From Takakia lepidozioides (lineage: Eukaryota > Streptophyta > Takakiopsida > Takakiales > Takakiaceae): 64,000 nucleotides of DNA. Every line of letters begins with the position of its first letter. Position 1 is the first letter of the stretch. Below, piece by piece: positions 47,821-59,676 of this stretch. The DNA is taken from positions 35,755,053 to 35,819,052 of the forward strand of contig CM060732.1 in the NCBI GenBank assembly GCA_030704615.1, given 5' to 3'. Below the pieces are notes generated by a model. It was not told the DNA's origin. It did no database searches and was given only the letters and a program-made list of their open reading frames with translations. The translations under genes were made by a program, and so were the position numbers.

Positions 47821-48869
47821 TCAAATCATATACCCATTGTATTCTTGGCCTGGCGCTTCATGGTGTACAGCGACATCGGCAACGTCATCAGCTTGTGCGA
47901 TGTCACCATCATCAGCTTGTGCTATGTCACCATCATCAGCTTGTGCTCGATCTCGTATCATGGCCGCTAGCTGTGCTTTCACCCAAGGAGGGTTTGACAA
48001 ACTCTCAATCCAAATGACCTCCTTTGTCTGTTTATGTCTGAAGTCTGGTGATCTTGGACCTTTCTGTGAAAAGACAAGGGGGCAGCAAAGCAGCAATAGC
48101 TTCTTTACACAACAGCATGTGTAAAGAATGCTGAAAAAGCCAAAGCTCCTTGAGCACATATTTGAATAACAGGGAGCAGCCTTGAACAACCTTGTTCCTC
48201 CCCTACTGACAAGCAAGAACACCTAGTTCACAACAGTAAGACTTCATATTGTGGCTTTACTGGACGAAGTAAAATTGTGATTAATCCAAGTAACTGCTAC
48301 CCCGGCCGGGTGCAGGAAGGGTGAAGGATTCATGAGACAAAAGGAGACAAAAGGTCCAATCCTCTCATCATGCCAGCTTGACTAACAATTTCGCGTCAGA
48401 CAGCCTCACCTTCTCAAACCTGTTGTCCCACCATTGTGAAGGATCTGAGAAGAAATCCTTCCAGAGCTCTTCTATGCTTACCACTTGGCCTGCATGCAAA
48501 AACGACTAAAAACATGGATAATTAGTCGTTTAATTGCCCCAGCCTACAATGCTCGTGTAAGCCTACTAGAGCTTCTTCCTTTACTATCTTCCTCGGTTTC
48601 TTCTTTCTCGATGACTAGCCAATTTTGGTTCAAACACAAGAGATACCTATCTCGGGGTGTCGTAGAGAAGGGGGAGACGCCACGGCCTCCCCAGCCATTG
48701 CTCGAAGGGCTCTTGCATTCAGCACTGCCGAGCTGGTGGATGTCTGTGTACGCTCCACAACCTTCCCAGCTACTCTGCTGCAGGATGTGAGGACTCCAGC
48801 GGAAGAAGACAGAGCCGTGGCTATGGGGTCGCCCTGCACTCTCTGGAGAGCGACAGCGCACGTTGCCAT
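47821..48869 (-). CDS. PDF-motif protein (OSB-related) without an OB fold, probably organellar
   Basis: Three minus-strand exons (48647-48869, 48410-48489, 47821-48063) join in phase into 181 residues. Residues 1-74 are Ser/Ala/Arg-rich with almost no acids, a likely organelle transit peptide. Residues 81-133 form one PDF motif: EELWKDFFSDPSQWWDNR, then SPDFRHKQTKEVIW and NPPWVKAQL. PDF motifs bind single-stranded DNA in plant organellar single-strand binding (OSB) proteins. There they follow an SSB-type OB domain, which is absent here. The C-terminus has an acidic tail with the octad-like unit QADDGDIA repeated (27-bp DNA repeat, 47880-47945). A (CT)n tract lies directly before the ATG on this strand. 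DNA binding in an organelle is inferred. Confidence 0.87.
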
Positions 48870-48879
48870 CCCTGCCCCC

Positions 48880-48883
<4 letters not shown>

Positions 48884-48932
<49 letters not shown>
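48884..48932 (+). repeat. (GA)n microsatellite, 5' leader of the PDF-motif gene
   Basis: 49 bases of pure GA on the plus strand, which is CT in the minus-strand leader, ending 15 bases before the PDF-motif ATG. Confidence 0.9.
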
Positions 48933-48935
<3 letters not shown>

Positions 48936-49119
48936 GTGACATAGCAATGCAAGTCATTCCCTGTTCCTCACTAATTTGAGGCTACAGACCCACCTACATT
49001 CATCCATGAAAATGACATAGGGACGAAAGTAGAGGATGACTTCAGTTGCCTGGAGGTGCGGCATCTTCTAAAATCTACCGGAGTAAAAATGATAAAATTT
49101 AAAAGTTAAAATTTTTTTG

Positions 49120-49240
49120 GCGGAAAACCTTTGTTTATTTCATGAAGATAAATCTGAGGTTTTGGATAAGTTCAAGGTGTTCAAATCTCTTGCAGAGAAG
49201 CAGATAGGGAAGGTGATCAAGAAGTTATGGTGCGCGCCAG
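49120..49240 (+). mobile_element. Ty1/copia integrase fragment
   Basis: The frame gives LFHEDKSEVLDKFKVFKSLAE and KQIGKVIKKL, the segment of copia integrase where KSEVFEKFKEFKALVE is usual. It breaks off after about 35 residues. The flanking 49241-51056 shows no gene, only long frames without domains. Confidence 0.7.
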
Positions 49241-51056
49241 GTTCGCTGCTCCCCAAGTGTTCAAACTTCCCACGGTCCAGCAATAACCACCCAGATTCTG
49301 AGTTGGCCTCCCGAAAACAGCTGATGAAAGTGGCAACAATACCTTCAGCTTGCGCAGGCATCCCAGGTTGCACTCACTCCAAGAACCAGAAAGTAGGTAC
49401 CAAGTCTTTGCCACCTTTCTGCTCCTGCTCAGATTAATTCCAGGTAACCCTCCTTACACCCTAAAATTTGTTTGTTACACAGTCAGCTGCAGTTGCAGGG
49501 ATACATCTGCACTCCCATTGCAGAATCTCTTCATTGGCCATGCCACGTTATGCGACAGTCAGCCCCCTCACCCGTCCAGATTTGCCTTATGCTCTTGGAT
49601 AGTCACCAATATGTCCCTTAGTCTATCCTGTACTGTGTTCTTTGACTCTTTCTTCCTGAATGCTACCATGATACAGCAGCTCGGTTGTCCCTGTTGCCAC
49701 CTCTCTTGTCTGTACCAGCTATACTTATACCAGCTACATCTCTATTTTGTCATTGCTGCTACTGATTTGAAGACGGATCGTGTTGCCCTGCATACATCAT
49801 CTGTGTGCGGACTCATGACCTCGTGCCTGCTGTTTGATACTCTTCAACAACAGCCACACACTCCTCACCATGGCAGCTGGGACACCCCCTACGGCACTTA
49901 CCATACGGGGTTCCTCGACAGGGCCTCCCTCGGCACTCCCACTGACCAGCAAATCCTACAGGCCACACTCCTATCCCACAGTTACCCCACCAGGAAAGCC
50001 TCCCCATGTTTTTTGCTCGGCGTGCACGCCACCAGGCCCTCAATACGGTCGTGGAGCCTTCCGGCAATTCACCAACCCATCCCGTGCGCAATATCTCCTC
50101 TCGAATCGCAAAGAGTTTTTTCCTGTATGCCTGCACATGACTTGTGAAATTTGTACTACAATCACTTCCAATACCAGGCATGCAGGCATGGCACTAGGGC
50201 CCGCCCCAATGATTCATTGTATTATCTTCCGTACACTGCTTCTACCTTCGTATTTCCATCAATTATATCCTTGACTCCACTACATGCTGCCTTCTATCCC
50301 ATCTCCACTAGGCAATGTTTATTGACTTTTATTCGTACTAACCTGACCCACAAACTAGCTGTAGCTCTTATGGGTGGGTGTCTGGCCAGGAATGGCACTT
50401 GGCTGAGGGACACCAGTAGAACTTCCCGGCTGTGGGCACACTACAATGCTGAGAGATCACAAAATGCAGAACTCCCTTCTGATAGAGTTGACACTCTCAC
50501 ATACCGGAAAAAAAATGTACTCGCCTGTCATGTCCAGCAGAGCTGCTTTCCTGTTGTGAGCCAAAATGTCATGGCCGCAGTAACCAGCTCGATGGGGGGC
50601 CATGAGGACATGGATCTCGCCAGAAAGGCATGACATGGAGGATGCCATTCTCAGGTTCACCACAGCCCTGACCATCAGTTGATGAGAATCAACCCTGACA
50701 GGTAGTCCAGAGTTCTGTAAGCATGTCATTTCTTTGATGTTGGTGCTGATGTTCCTGTGGGAGACGAACTATACATTAACAGCCTTATTCATAAATACCA
50801 TCAGGACTCGGCTATGTTTTCCAGAATATGCTTTTTCTCTCAACATTCCCACATCCTGAAGGTTAAGACTTGAAATCGCACACTTAGCCAAAATATTGAG
50901 ACTTGGTCTAAGAGCCGGTGCTTCACCAACTGTCAGAGGTTGACACAGGTTCCAGTCCAACTCACTTCGGTAATGTGTTAAGACTTAGCACTGGTTACAA
51001 AGCCTTGAGCCTGAAGGAAGTACACATATACAATCTCAGACTGTCGCTGATGACCT

Positions 51057-54000
51057 TTAGTGGGAAGTCCAGTGACGAAGCACTTCTGGTTCATTGCCAT
51101 TGAATGAGACCAAGCCACACTGTGTCTGCTTGAGAACAAACTTTCTTTGACTCCTCATGCTCCTGGTGAGGCGGACAGGTGATCACAGCAACATATATCA
51201 GTCCTTCGGAAATATGGTGGTCCAAACAAAAGCTGTCTAACATTTTCTCTTCTCTCTGATGAGAGCTCGGCACAAGATAAAGAGTGCTTCTGAAAGCTGA
51301 GCACAACATTATGTGAGAAACACACATACCTGTCAAGGATCACCCAAGTTGCTGGAAGAGCGAGTGCTTCACGCACTATCACATGTTTTGACTCGCGCCC
51401 TGCCTCAACTCTGACCTGTAACTTGACCTGAAAACCCCACAACAGTTAACCGGTTAGAAATACAGTCAGTGCATTTCATGAAAGAATGTGGCAATTTGTC
51501 AAGCCTGACTCAATAACCTTTTGTCAACTGGCGATCTTTTCCTTCGGCCCACCAACAACTCAGATAAGGACAGAGCAATGAAAAAGTGAGTGAAATATAA
51601 GAAGCAACAAACTCTTTCCCATCATTTGCAAGAATGGAGACAAGGGTAGAGCAGATGTGCATCTATATAACTTGGCAATGTGTGTGTGCCAGTAGAAAAG
51701 AATTTATTACATCAAAATAGGGGCCAGAGGAGGACATAGCAGAAAGAAACAAATTCTTTCTCCCAATCCTCTGAAAAAAAGTCATACAAGGTGGGAGCGG
51801 ATGTGTGTCTGTCTCAAGAGAGAGAGGACTCCGGCCCAAGCCGGCGAAACTAGAGCCACTTCACCTTTCGGCTCCCCCTGTCGGGCAATATTAATATCAT
51901 GGTAACAGGAATATCTGTCTTTACATGTGTTTGAGACAAATGAAAGACAAAGAAATTAAAGAAGGAAATTTTGTACCATCTGCAGGAAGCTCAAAGAGCT
52001 TTATGGGACAAAAGAAAGCAGGATGCAAGAAAGAAAGTGGAGCCCTCCATAAGCAGCCCAAAAACTATGATTTAACATCGAGAGATAAACAACAAATGTG
52101 ATCCTCATAATGGATTGGCTGTCTCTGTGTAGGACGTAGTAGCAGCCCCCAGAGACCAAGAAATAAATTTATAACTTTGTACCTTTACATGCAGGGGTGT
52201 GAGAAAAGAAAAGAAAAGAAATTAACTGTCCACAAGACCCAAATGGCCTATGGGAGACAGCATAACAGCAAGAAAGAATTCTAACACCATATCGATACAC
52301 CCCAAATGTCCCTCCCAAATGCAGTGCCTCTTGAAGGTAAGTTCCGAAGTACTTTTGAGTCCCATTTGAGAGCCACAAGGACTGTCTCCAAAGACTCCGG
52401 TATCCTCCCCTTCTCCACCTTTCTAGTGATCAGTATGAAAGAAAGAGACATTCTACCAGAGGCATAAGGGCCATACAACACAGTAGAACACAAATGTGTC
52501 TGTGGTAAGCTCAAAAAGCTTATGGGACAAGAAAAAGCATGAAACAAGAAAGAGAATGGGGCCCTCAACAAGCAGCAAAAAAGAACTATTGCTCCCGGGA
52601 ATATATAAGGTGTTATGCAGATATGCTGCCAAGCATTTCTGATCCTCGTAGTGGAACACCTCTGTGAAAGATTGGCTATCTCAGAATAGGAAACAGTTCT
52701 CTCTCCCAGATCTCATAGTAGAAAGTACAGTGAAAGAAGAAATGTTCTCCAGTTTCAATTTCCCTCCTGTCATCTCTGGCGCAAGCAGGGCACAAGTGGT
52801 CAGGCCGCTGCAGGTTGTCCCCAGTCTCTATCCCCAGACAGTGGGAGCCCACTGGAAACCTTCCAAAGTGCTTAGAAGAAGGGAGACAGAGCTGCAGACA
52901 GGTGATTGGGCTGTAAATTTCTATCATCAAAGAGGCCATTTGGGTGGTAGGGCTCGCAACCTTGTCAAGAAGATAGTAAGTTGGAAGATGGCTTCAATTT
53001 CAAGAGGTAAGTGTATAAAATCTGTGATTGGTTAGCCTCAAGCATTCCTTAAAGGAAAGACAATTGGGGTTCCAGATTTTCTCCAACCAGGAAAGAACGA
53101 GTTGAAAAGAGAAGGAACTTCATACTGTGCTCACGAAGCTTGAAGAGCTTGGGACAGAGGAAAATACAAAACAAGATAAGATGAGTGAGCCCCAACATCC
53201 AGCCAAAACAACCATACAACTAGGATTGAACTTCGAGAGATTTCCTCATGTAAAGACAAATTACCCCTTTCTTGTGACACGCTGCATGCACACTCGGAAG
53301 CATGCTCTCAAACTTCTTCCGCTTGCTGTCCAGCTCCTGTTTCAGCAGCTTGTGATTGACCCCTCGGAAAAAGTCTGGATCTGCTACTGTTGGGTAGCCC
53401 ACTGCAGACTCCATATTACTGATAAGTACAAAAAGCTAGTCCAAACAACAACAGTCCAGCTTCTAAACGGTATCAGGCACAGTAAACTAATACATTCCTT
53501 TAAACACCCTTCTGACATCCATATTGCCGTAGCCTTGTGGCCATTGACCCCGCGCCCAGTTTGAGCGGAACACAAAGGGACAGAACCTTCCTCTGTCAGG
53601 GGCTGACGTTGGTAGTAAGACTTACCTTGGTATAAAGCATTGATCCGGGTTTTCCAGATATCCTCTAGAAATCCCTTCACACAAGCATCAATCTGCTGTG
53701 TGTGGTTTGCCCAATAACTAGGCCCCAGAAGGGCCTGGGCTTTTGGCTCAGCCTCGAGACTTTCAAAGTTGGTAAACAGAGGTACAGGCACAACTCCCTT
53801 GATAGATTTGAGGAGAGCGTCTCTCTGGTGAGAGAACCCCGGACAGTGAATCAGGAAATGAATATTGTCTTCAGGTTGCCCACACAACGGTTGACATCCA
53901 TATATAGATAACAATACAGAGGAGGGTGGCATCAGAACTCACTTGGAGTTTTGATTTTGTCAATAATGCCAAGTAGGACTATCACATCGCCAAGGTTCGC

Positions 54001-54078
54001 TATACGATGGAGGGCATGCTGCAGACTGATTGCTGTGAGTTCCATGTTTGCATCCATGACCACCATGATTCTCTGCAT
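51057..54078 (-). CDS. universal-stress-protein-like (adenine nucleotide alpha-hydrolase fold) protein
   Basis: Four minus-strand exons (53943-54078, 53265-53401, 51330-51427, 51057-51162) join in phase into 158 residues. The order is RIMVVMDANMEL and AISLQHAL, GDVIVLLGIIDKIK, MGYPTVADPDFFRGVN, VKLQVRVEAGRESKHVIV, LPATWVILDR, and CGLVSFNGNEPEVLR. This is the USP-like domain found at the N-terminus of some plant receptor-like cytoplasmic kinases (MGYK...DPE-FRGVN...ATWVILDR). Here the protein stops after it and no kinase domain follows. An earlier exon replacing MQ cannot be excluded, because a possible acceptor precedes RIMVV. Intron 1 carries a LINE 3' end and intron 2 several repeat copies. 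Ligand and function are unknown; nucleotide binding is inferred from the fold. Confidence 0.82.
51950..53240 (-). repeat. cluster of LINE-like fragments in intron 2 of the USP-like gene
   Basis: A minus-strand frame at 52676-52939 encodes CPACARDD...ETGEHFFFHCTFYYEIW, a zf-RVT-type zinc region. Around it the dispersed repeat described at 21935-22050 occurs three times (about 51950-52090, 52490-52620, 53130-53240), all in minus orientation. They look like stacked 3' ends of one LINE family different from the 13627 element. Confidence 0.65.
53513..53903 (-). mobile_element. 5'-truncated LINE 3' end with 12-bp target duplication
   Basis: The insert 53525-53891 encodes the minus-strand C-terminal end of the 13627-type LINE (PVPLFTNFESLEAEPKAQAL, QPLTEEGSVPL). 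It is flanked by perfect TGACATCCATAT repeats at 53513-53524 and 53892-53903. It sits in intron 1 of the USP-like gene. Confidence 0.92.
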
Positions 54079-54357
54079 GCCATCGATTCAACAGGTGAAT
54101 ATTGGAGTCAACTACTTCACCACATCAACCAAAAAAGTCTGAGAGGGTACAGGACGACATCAAGTAGTCAAGAAGGAGGGGTCATTGATAGTTTCTTTGC
54201 AACGAGGGACAATGCCCTTTAAAAACCAAAATCAGCCAAACCTTGATATCGGCCAGTTCAGACAAGAAACAAGAAGCTGGAATTTGAGGAATAGTATACA
54301 GAGAAGCTACCAGAAAGGCAAACTTGCAACTCTGGTGTATGCAGGGAGTATTAGACC

Positions 54358-57300
54358 CTACTTATTTACCTCAAAGGATCCCGTACTGACTTCAGAGTGT
54401 TGTGGATCCTTCCCTTTGAGACAAAGATTGGATATAGTGCCAATTACAGCCTGCCTGTAAGCTACCTCAGTCGAAACAAACTCCACACCTTTGATTGAAT
54501 CCACTGCTTCAAGGGCATTCTTCCAACTCATCGCATCAATACTGTGGTCTAGGGTAGTCCATTCTTCCCACTTTCGAAACCAGCGGTCCCGATTCCTGGC
54601 AGATTTGAAGTCTGTGTAGGAAAGCTTGAAGAAAAGAGGTAGTATCCTTAGATTGGAGTCTGGTTTTTGTGCGGAGTCAATAAATGCAGCAAGTTCCATC
54701 ATTGGCCTCTTGCTTTCTGTGAAGAACTCCTCGGACAGCACTACAGCTGCCACCCGGCACTGCTTTAGCACATCAAACTGTATAAGATTAGTAAATCTCT
54801 CACCCTGAGGTGATTTGTCATGGTTGTCAAAGAAGGGGTTGAGGTGGATCCTTTCCAAGTCCATGCGCAGCTGCTCTACAAACTTCCTTTGCAGCCCACT
54901 GTAGATGAAGAAGATGTCATTGCAAGCAGGTTCCAAGACAGGATTGGCTTGCTTCAATTGCAGGAGGTTAAGGGCATCCCGAGCACCCCATGCATTGAGC
55001 TCTATTGCAATGGCAACGTTATGCACAAGGGAAGACATGACCTCGATCACCGCATTCATGTTGGCATCACTAGGAGATTGAGCATCCTGTATGAACTCCA
55101 TGACTGTATCAACAAGAGTGACATCCGACACACTTTTTGCCACTTCCTCTCTGATGTGCAGGAGGGCCTTCAATTCACCAATGCTGGGCTTCTTTGTCAA
55201 GTATTGACAGGTAACCAAATCAAGAACCTTCAACTTGGACAACCTACTAAGATCAGGTAGGTGGGTCAATTCTGAACAGTATTCACACAAGAGGTGGAGC
55301 AGCTGTAGCAGGTTGTCAACACCTTGTAGCTCAACAAGGGCAACATGTCTCAGATGGAGTTTTTCTAGACTGGTCAAGTCACCCAGCCCTGTGAGCTTTC
55401 TCAGACATGGACAATCCAGCACAAGCAGTTCTTGCAAATTTAGCAAGGATCTGAGACCTGACAGCTCTTCGACCTTGGGACACCACTGAACATGGATCTT
55501 CCACAGAGCAGTCAGCTGGTTCAATGTGGGAAGTTCTGTGAGATGAGGGTGATCAATAATCACCAGCTCATGAAGCCTGGTGCACTTGTCAAGCATGGGT
55601 GGTTCGGATATTTGAGAATTTCGCAGTTCAAGAATTTCCAGTGCTGTCAACCACTGCATGTCTGGCCATAACTTCAAGTTCTCGCATCTTGTCAACCTTA
55701 GCCATGCAAGTTGCTCGAGACTGTCCATTCCATCAAGTTTTTGCAGCTCCTTGCAACACCTGATGTCCAAGCTGCGTAAGCAGTGCATTCCTTTTAAATC
55801 AAGCTCAATCAATGCGGAAAGGTTTTCAAGCCGGAGCACCACAACGTTTGAACATAGGTGCAACTTTGCTTTTGATAAACTCTGAAATGTGCCATCAATC
55901 AAAGCAAGCCTTTCAACTGGCCAGCAATTTCCCACTGGGGATTTTTGAAGCTCTCGAGGTACTTGATCTGAGCCAACTTTGTGAAATAAACAGGCCCTTG
56001 TCTGGAAATCTCCTTGGTTCACTTCTATCTCCGCGAATTCCCGGTACAAACTATGCATCCTTATTTTTGGGGTACAATCAGCCTCACTTTCCAAGGAGCC
56101 GGCCTCATCATCCAATAGTGTCGCGGTCTTCAAGCCCTTCAACTGCAGCCAAAAATTGTCAAGCAAATATACTGGAAACAAAAACAGATAGAATTACCAA
56201 GGATTCAATGACGCTATAAGCACACCTATAGCAGTAGTTATCACCAATAAACTAAGCTCAGTTATGACCCCATTTTCATGACATTGTGCAAGTAAGACAG
56301 AAAACATGAAGGGGGGTCACAACTTTAAGGTTACGCCAATTTCAAAACTGCTGGAATATTTGTGCTTGTCAGTAGAGAATGAGTGCCTGAGCTTAAACAC
56401 GTAAGAAGCTTTGGTCCTGCCCAAACTCATGCCCACCCTGCGTTTCACAGAATGTAAAAAACTTACATGCTCCTTGATTTCCTCTTGAGAGACTGTGTGT
56501 ACAAGTGCCAACCATTTACACACATCCCTCTCAGTTTCCAGAGCCTTGGGCTTATAAAGAGCCACATCCATAAAGATAAGCCGGTCCATATAAGTGGGCA
56601 GTGTATCATAAGCAGAGCGAAGAATGGACATAAGGGGGTCGTCCCTGTCTGGCGAAAGTTTGACATGCAAGTTAGTGAGGCTTTCATCCCACCTCTGTTG
56701 ATCACTGATTACACTACGCAACTGAGCTCCTAATGCCTTCAATGCCAAAGGATGAAACTGTCTTATGCTTGCTAGCCTCCTCTCAAAAGATCCGTAAGCA
56801 ACTGCCTTTTTTATAAATTGCTGCTCGTCACGTGTAAAGGACGAGTAAAGACGGCCTGGTGCGGCTACTTGGAGGAATAAACCGATGGCATCCCTCTCCT
56901 CTAGATCTGGAACGGCTATACAACAGCTGCCATCAATGCCAAGGTGATAATGTAGGACCTCTATACTCCGTGAAGTCACCACCACCTTACTCCCGTGACC
57001 GAACGATATGGACAGGTAAGCCATTGCTTCTTCACTAGATCCTTGGCTCTCTTGAACACTGTCTAGCGCCAAAAACACCTTGTACCTGGGCATCCGCTCC
57101 TTCAAGAGATATCGTCCCTGGATGCACAAGGAAAATTAACGAATACAAACAAGACCTTATAAAATCTTTGTGGTCTTACATTGACGAATGTTCAGCTTAC
57201 CTCACACGGTATAGAGCAGTTGTGACTCACAGTGTCCAGCGAGCATCGAGAGTCTTCTTGTTAGGTAAGCAGTACAAGGGAGCTTGACCCAAACCAACCA

Positions 57301-59290
57301 GAAGAAGCACTGTGTGACCAGCTGACAGAGGGCATTGGCGCATTCCCAATGACAACGTGATCTCAAAGTTTCTCGACTCATTAGTGTATGATTAGGGTTT
57401 ACACTTCAGAGAATTTGTGATCGGTGCTCAATACTGCATGCGCAAGTGGTTGTACCTGAGCTGTATCTGTCACCTTTTTCAATACTTCTTCGTCTGCCTC
57501 CGTCAGCTCCCTCAACACTTTCTTTTGTAATTCGATGGGGCTCAGAAGGGCACCAAGCTCCGCATGGCACACTTTGCCGTTGAAACTTGGGAATTGGTAG
57601 TTACACAGACTCTTGCACAACGTCGTCTTTCCCATCCCGCCCATGCCATACACACCTATTGTACATGCATTTGTCTCCGCACTCCTCTCTGGAACTGGGT
57701 CTAATACCGAGAGTACGGCCTGTCCGTCAGCAAATTGCAAGGATCACTAACATAAAAAGGAAACGATTCTTGCACACTGGCATACACATACTTAGAAAAT
57801 GAGCCTAGTAAGAGGAAACACAGTGGTCACAATTGTCTTTTGCCAGCAGGCATTAGTGCTCTGCATTCACAATTTAGAACATACAAGGTCAAACAACGAT
57901 GTCATTGCATGCACCATACAGCCCTCCGTCCGTAATGAAGTACCTTGCAAAGCCGATTTCTTCCTTGGACGTGAGAATCATCCCATCGAACATCTGGAGG
58001 AACCAGCCTGCAAATAGCTGCAACTACAGCCTTCTTGTAAGCCACCTCACCTTCGGAAGCAAACTCCATACCGTTTATTGAATCTAACACTCTAAGGGCA
58101 TTCTTCCACCTCCCTGTGTCAATCCTGTCGTCGAGCTGCGCCCATTCTTCCCACCTTCGAAACCATCTCTGTCGATTTACGGCAGATTTGAAATCTTTGC
58201 AAGAGATCTTGAAGAACAGAGGCAATATTTTGATGTTGGGATTCGTTGACTTTTGTGCCTCAGCAAATATAACCAATTCCAGCATTGGCCATTTAGTTTT
58301 TGTGAAGAACTCCTCGGAGAGTACCACAACCGCCACCCAGCACTGCTTCGCTGCCTCAAAGATCAGGTCTGGGAAATTCTCACCTTTTGGCAAACTGTCA
58401 GGGCGCATGTCAAAGAAGGGGTTCAGCTGCACCCTTTCCAAGTTCTCACAAAGCTCTTCTACGAAATCCTTCTGAACCCCACTGTGGCTTAAGAAGATTT
58501 TATGCTTCGTTAACAAGGCTGGAACTGACCCCCTGCAAATTATCATGAAAGATTCAATTAGCTAGTGTATGTACTAGACGTTATACGCACACAGAAGTGG
58601 GTTCTAGTCGAAATCTATGACTATGTGCTCATAAGTAAGTTTAGTTCAAATCTTGAGAAATCTGATGAATCTGTGAGGTCTGTCCTTGCATTTTGCTGCT
58701 TTTCTGTCGAGTTCTTAAGTAGAGTTCTTAAATTGAGCATCTCGACATACACCACGACTCCATTTACACCAGTTGAGATCGGTGATACTGACGAGGTTTA
58801 CTAAGAATGCAGGAGAGATGCAGGATATAAAATATTGAACTCACTCTGCGGTCATAAGAGTCTCATATTCAACTGTGTCAGGAAGATCGCCTGCCTTGGT
58901 AGCAATTTCCTGAAATAAACCAATTGGAAGCTTACAAAGATATATCAATCGACCAGTTTTGAGATAAATAGGCATGCCATGTACAGCAAACCCTTGAACA
59001 GCAGAAGCTACTTCATGTAATGAGCCCACAAATCTAGATAAACGAGGCAGTGACGATCTGTCATTAAGAGAAGATTCTTTCAAAAAATAACACGCATAAA
59101 TATAACTTACATTTGGAAACCTCCAACAGCTTTTGATCCAGCCAGAGAAGAACAATCCATCAACATTGTTGGCGCAATAGCATATCAATCTATCGACACT
59201 GAAAAAAGTCTTCCTTGTAGGACAGCTGCGACGGAAATGGGACCCCACGAGAGGATTCCGTCCGGGCCCCAGGCCAACCTGCCAACCCAT
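54358..59290 (-). CDS. TIR-NB-ARC-LRR-TIR immune receptor
   Basis: Five minus-strand exons: 58845-59290, 57944-58532, 57456-57719, 56520-57117 (or to 56467), 54358-56171. About 1236 residues. Residues 1-148: no known domain. TIR1 (about 158-315): HKIFLSHSG, AVVVLSEEFF, WPMLEL with NADase-type Glu E234. NB-ARC: P-loop GVYGMGGMGKTT (370-378), kinase-2 YKVFLALDS, RNBS-B GSKVVVTSRS, GLPL-like HPLALKALG. MHD-like region RMHSLYREF, then about ten LRRs (LRSLDIRCCKELQKLDG and so on). TIR2 (about 1050-1215): AAVVLSEEFF, MMELAAF with E1125, LPLFFKLSYTDFKSA. The TIRs are clear paralogues. Plant TIR receptors detect pathogen effectors and cleave NAD+ through TIR; a TIR at both ends is unusual. The donor at 56467 fits homologues but breaks frame; the one at 56520 keeps it. 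Confidence 0.88.
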
Positions 59291-59571
59291 ACACCAGATG
59301 GTCGTTAGCCTTCTCCCTCAATGCACTTAAATATCAGCATTCTTATACTAGGTACAATGAACAAGATTGATATAGATGAACTTAATTAGCTAAATCAGTT
59401 GCGGGATCCCCATTGCAGCTCTGCACTGCCAATTTGCATTCATAAAAAATACGAACTGGCCGTCGCTTGCTCTCAATAGGAAGATTACAATCAGACGCTT
59501 CCGGCATATATTAACCTAATTTTCAAGACGAGCTCAATCTACAGTTGAAATCCGGGCTCTCTAGAGTCCCC

Positions 59572-59573
<2 letters not shown>
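59291..59573. other. upstream region of the receptor gene
   Basis: No exon was recognised upstream of ATG 59290. A further 5' exon is possible because the first 148 residues match no known domain. Confidence 0.4.

Positions 59574-59637
<64 letters not shown>
59574..59637 (+). repeat. (CT)n microsatellite
   Basis: 64 bases of CT directly before a LINE 3'-end fragment in plus orientation. Confidence 0.9.
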
Positions 59638-59640
<3 letters not shown>

Positions 59641-59645
59641 GCATA

Positions 59646-59676
59646 GGCTACGGCAAACAACGTCTTACGAGTCCAT
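59646..59676 (+). mobile_element. 31-bp LINE 3'-end scrap next to CT tracts
   Basis: GGCTACGGCAAACAACGTCT and the following bases equal the last bases of the 13627 LINE, here on the plus strand, followed by a short CTCTCTCT. CT or GA runs also adjoin the copy at 11057. Confidence 0.75.
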
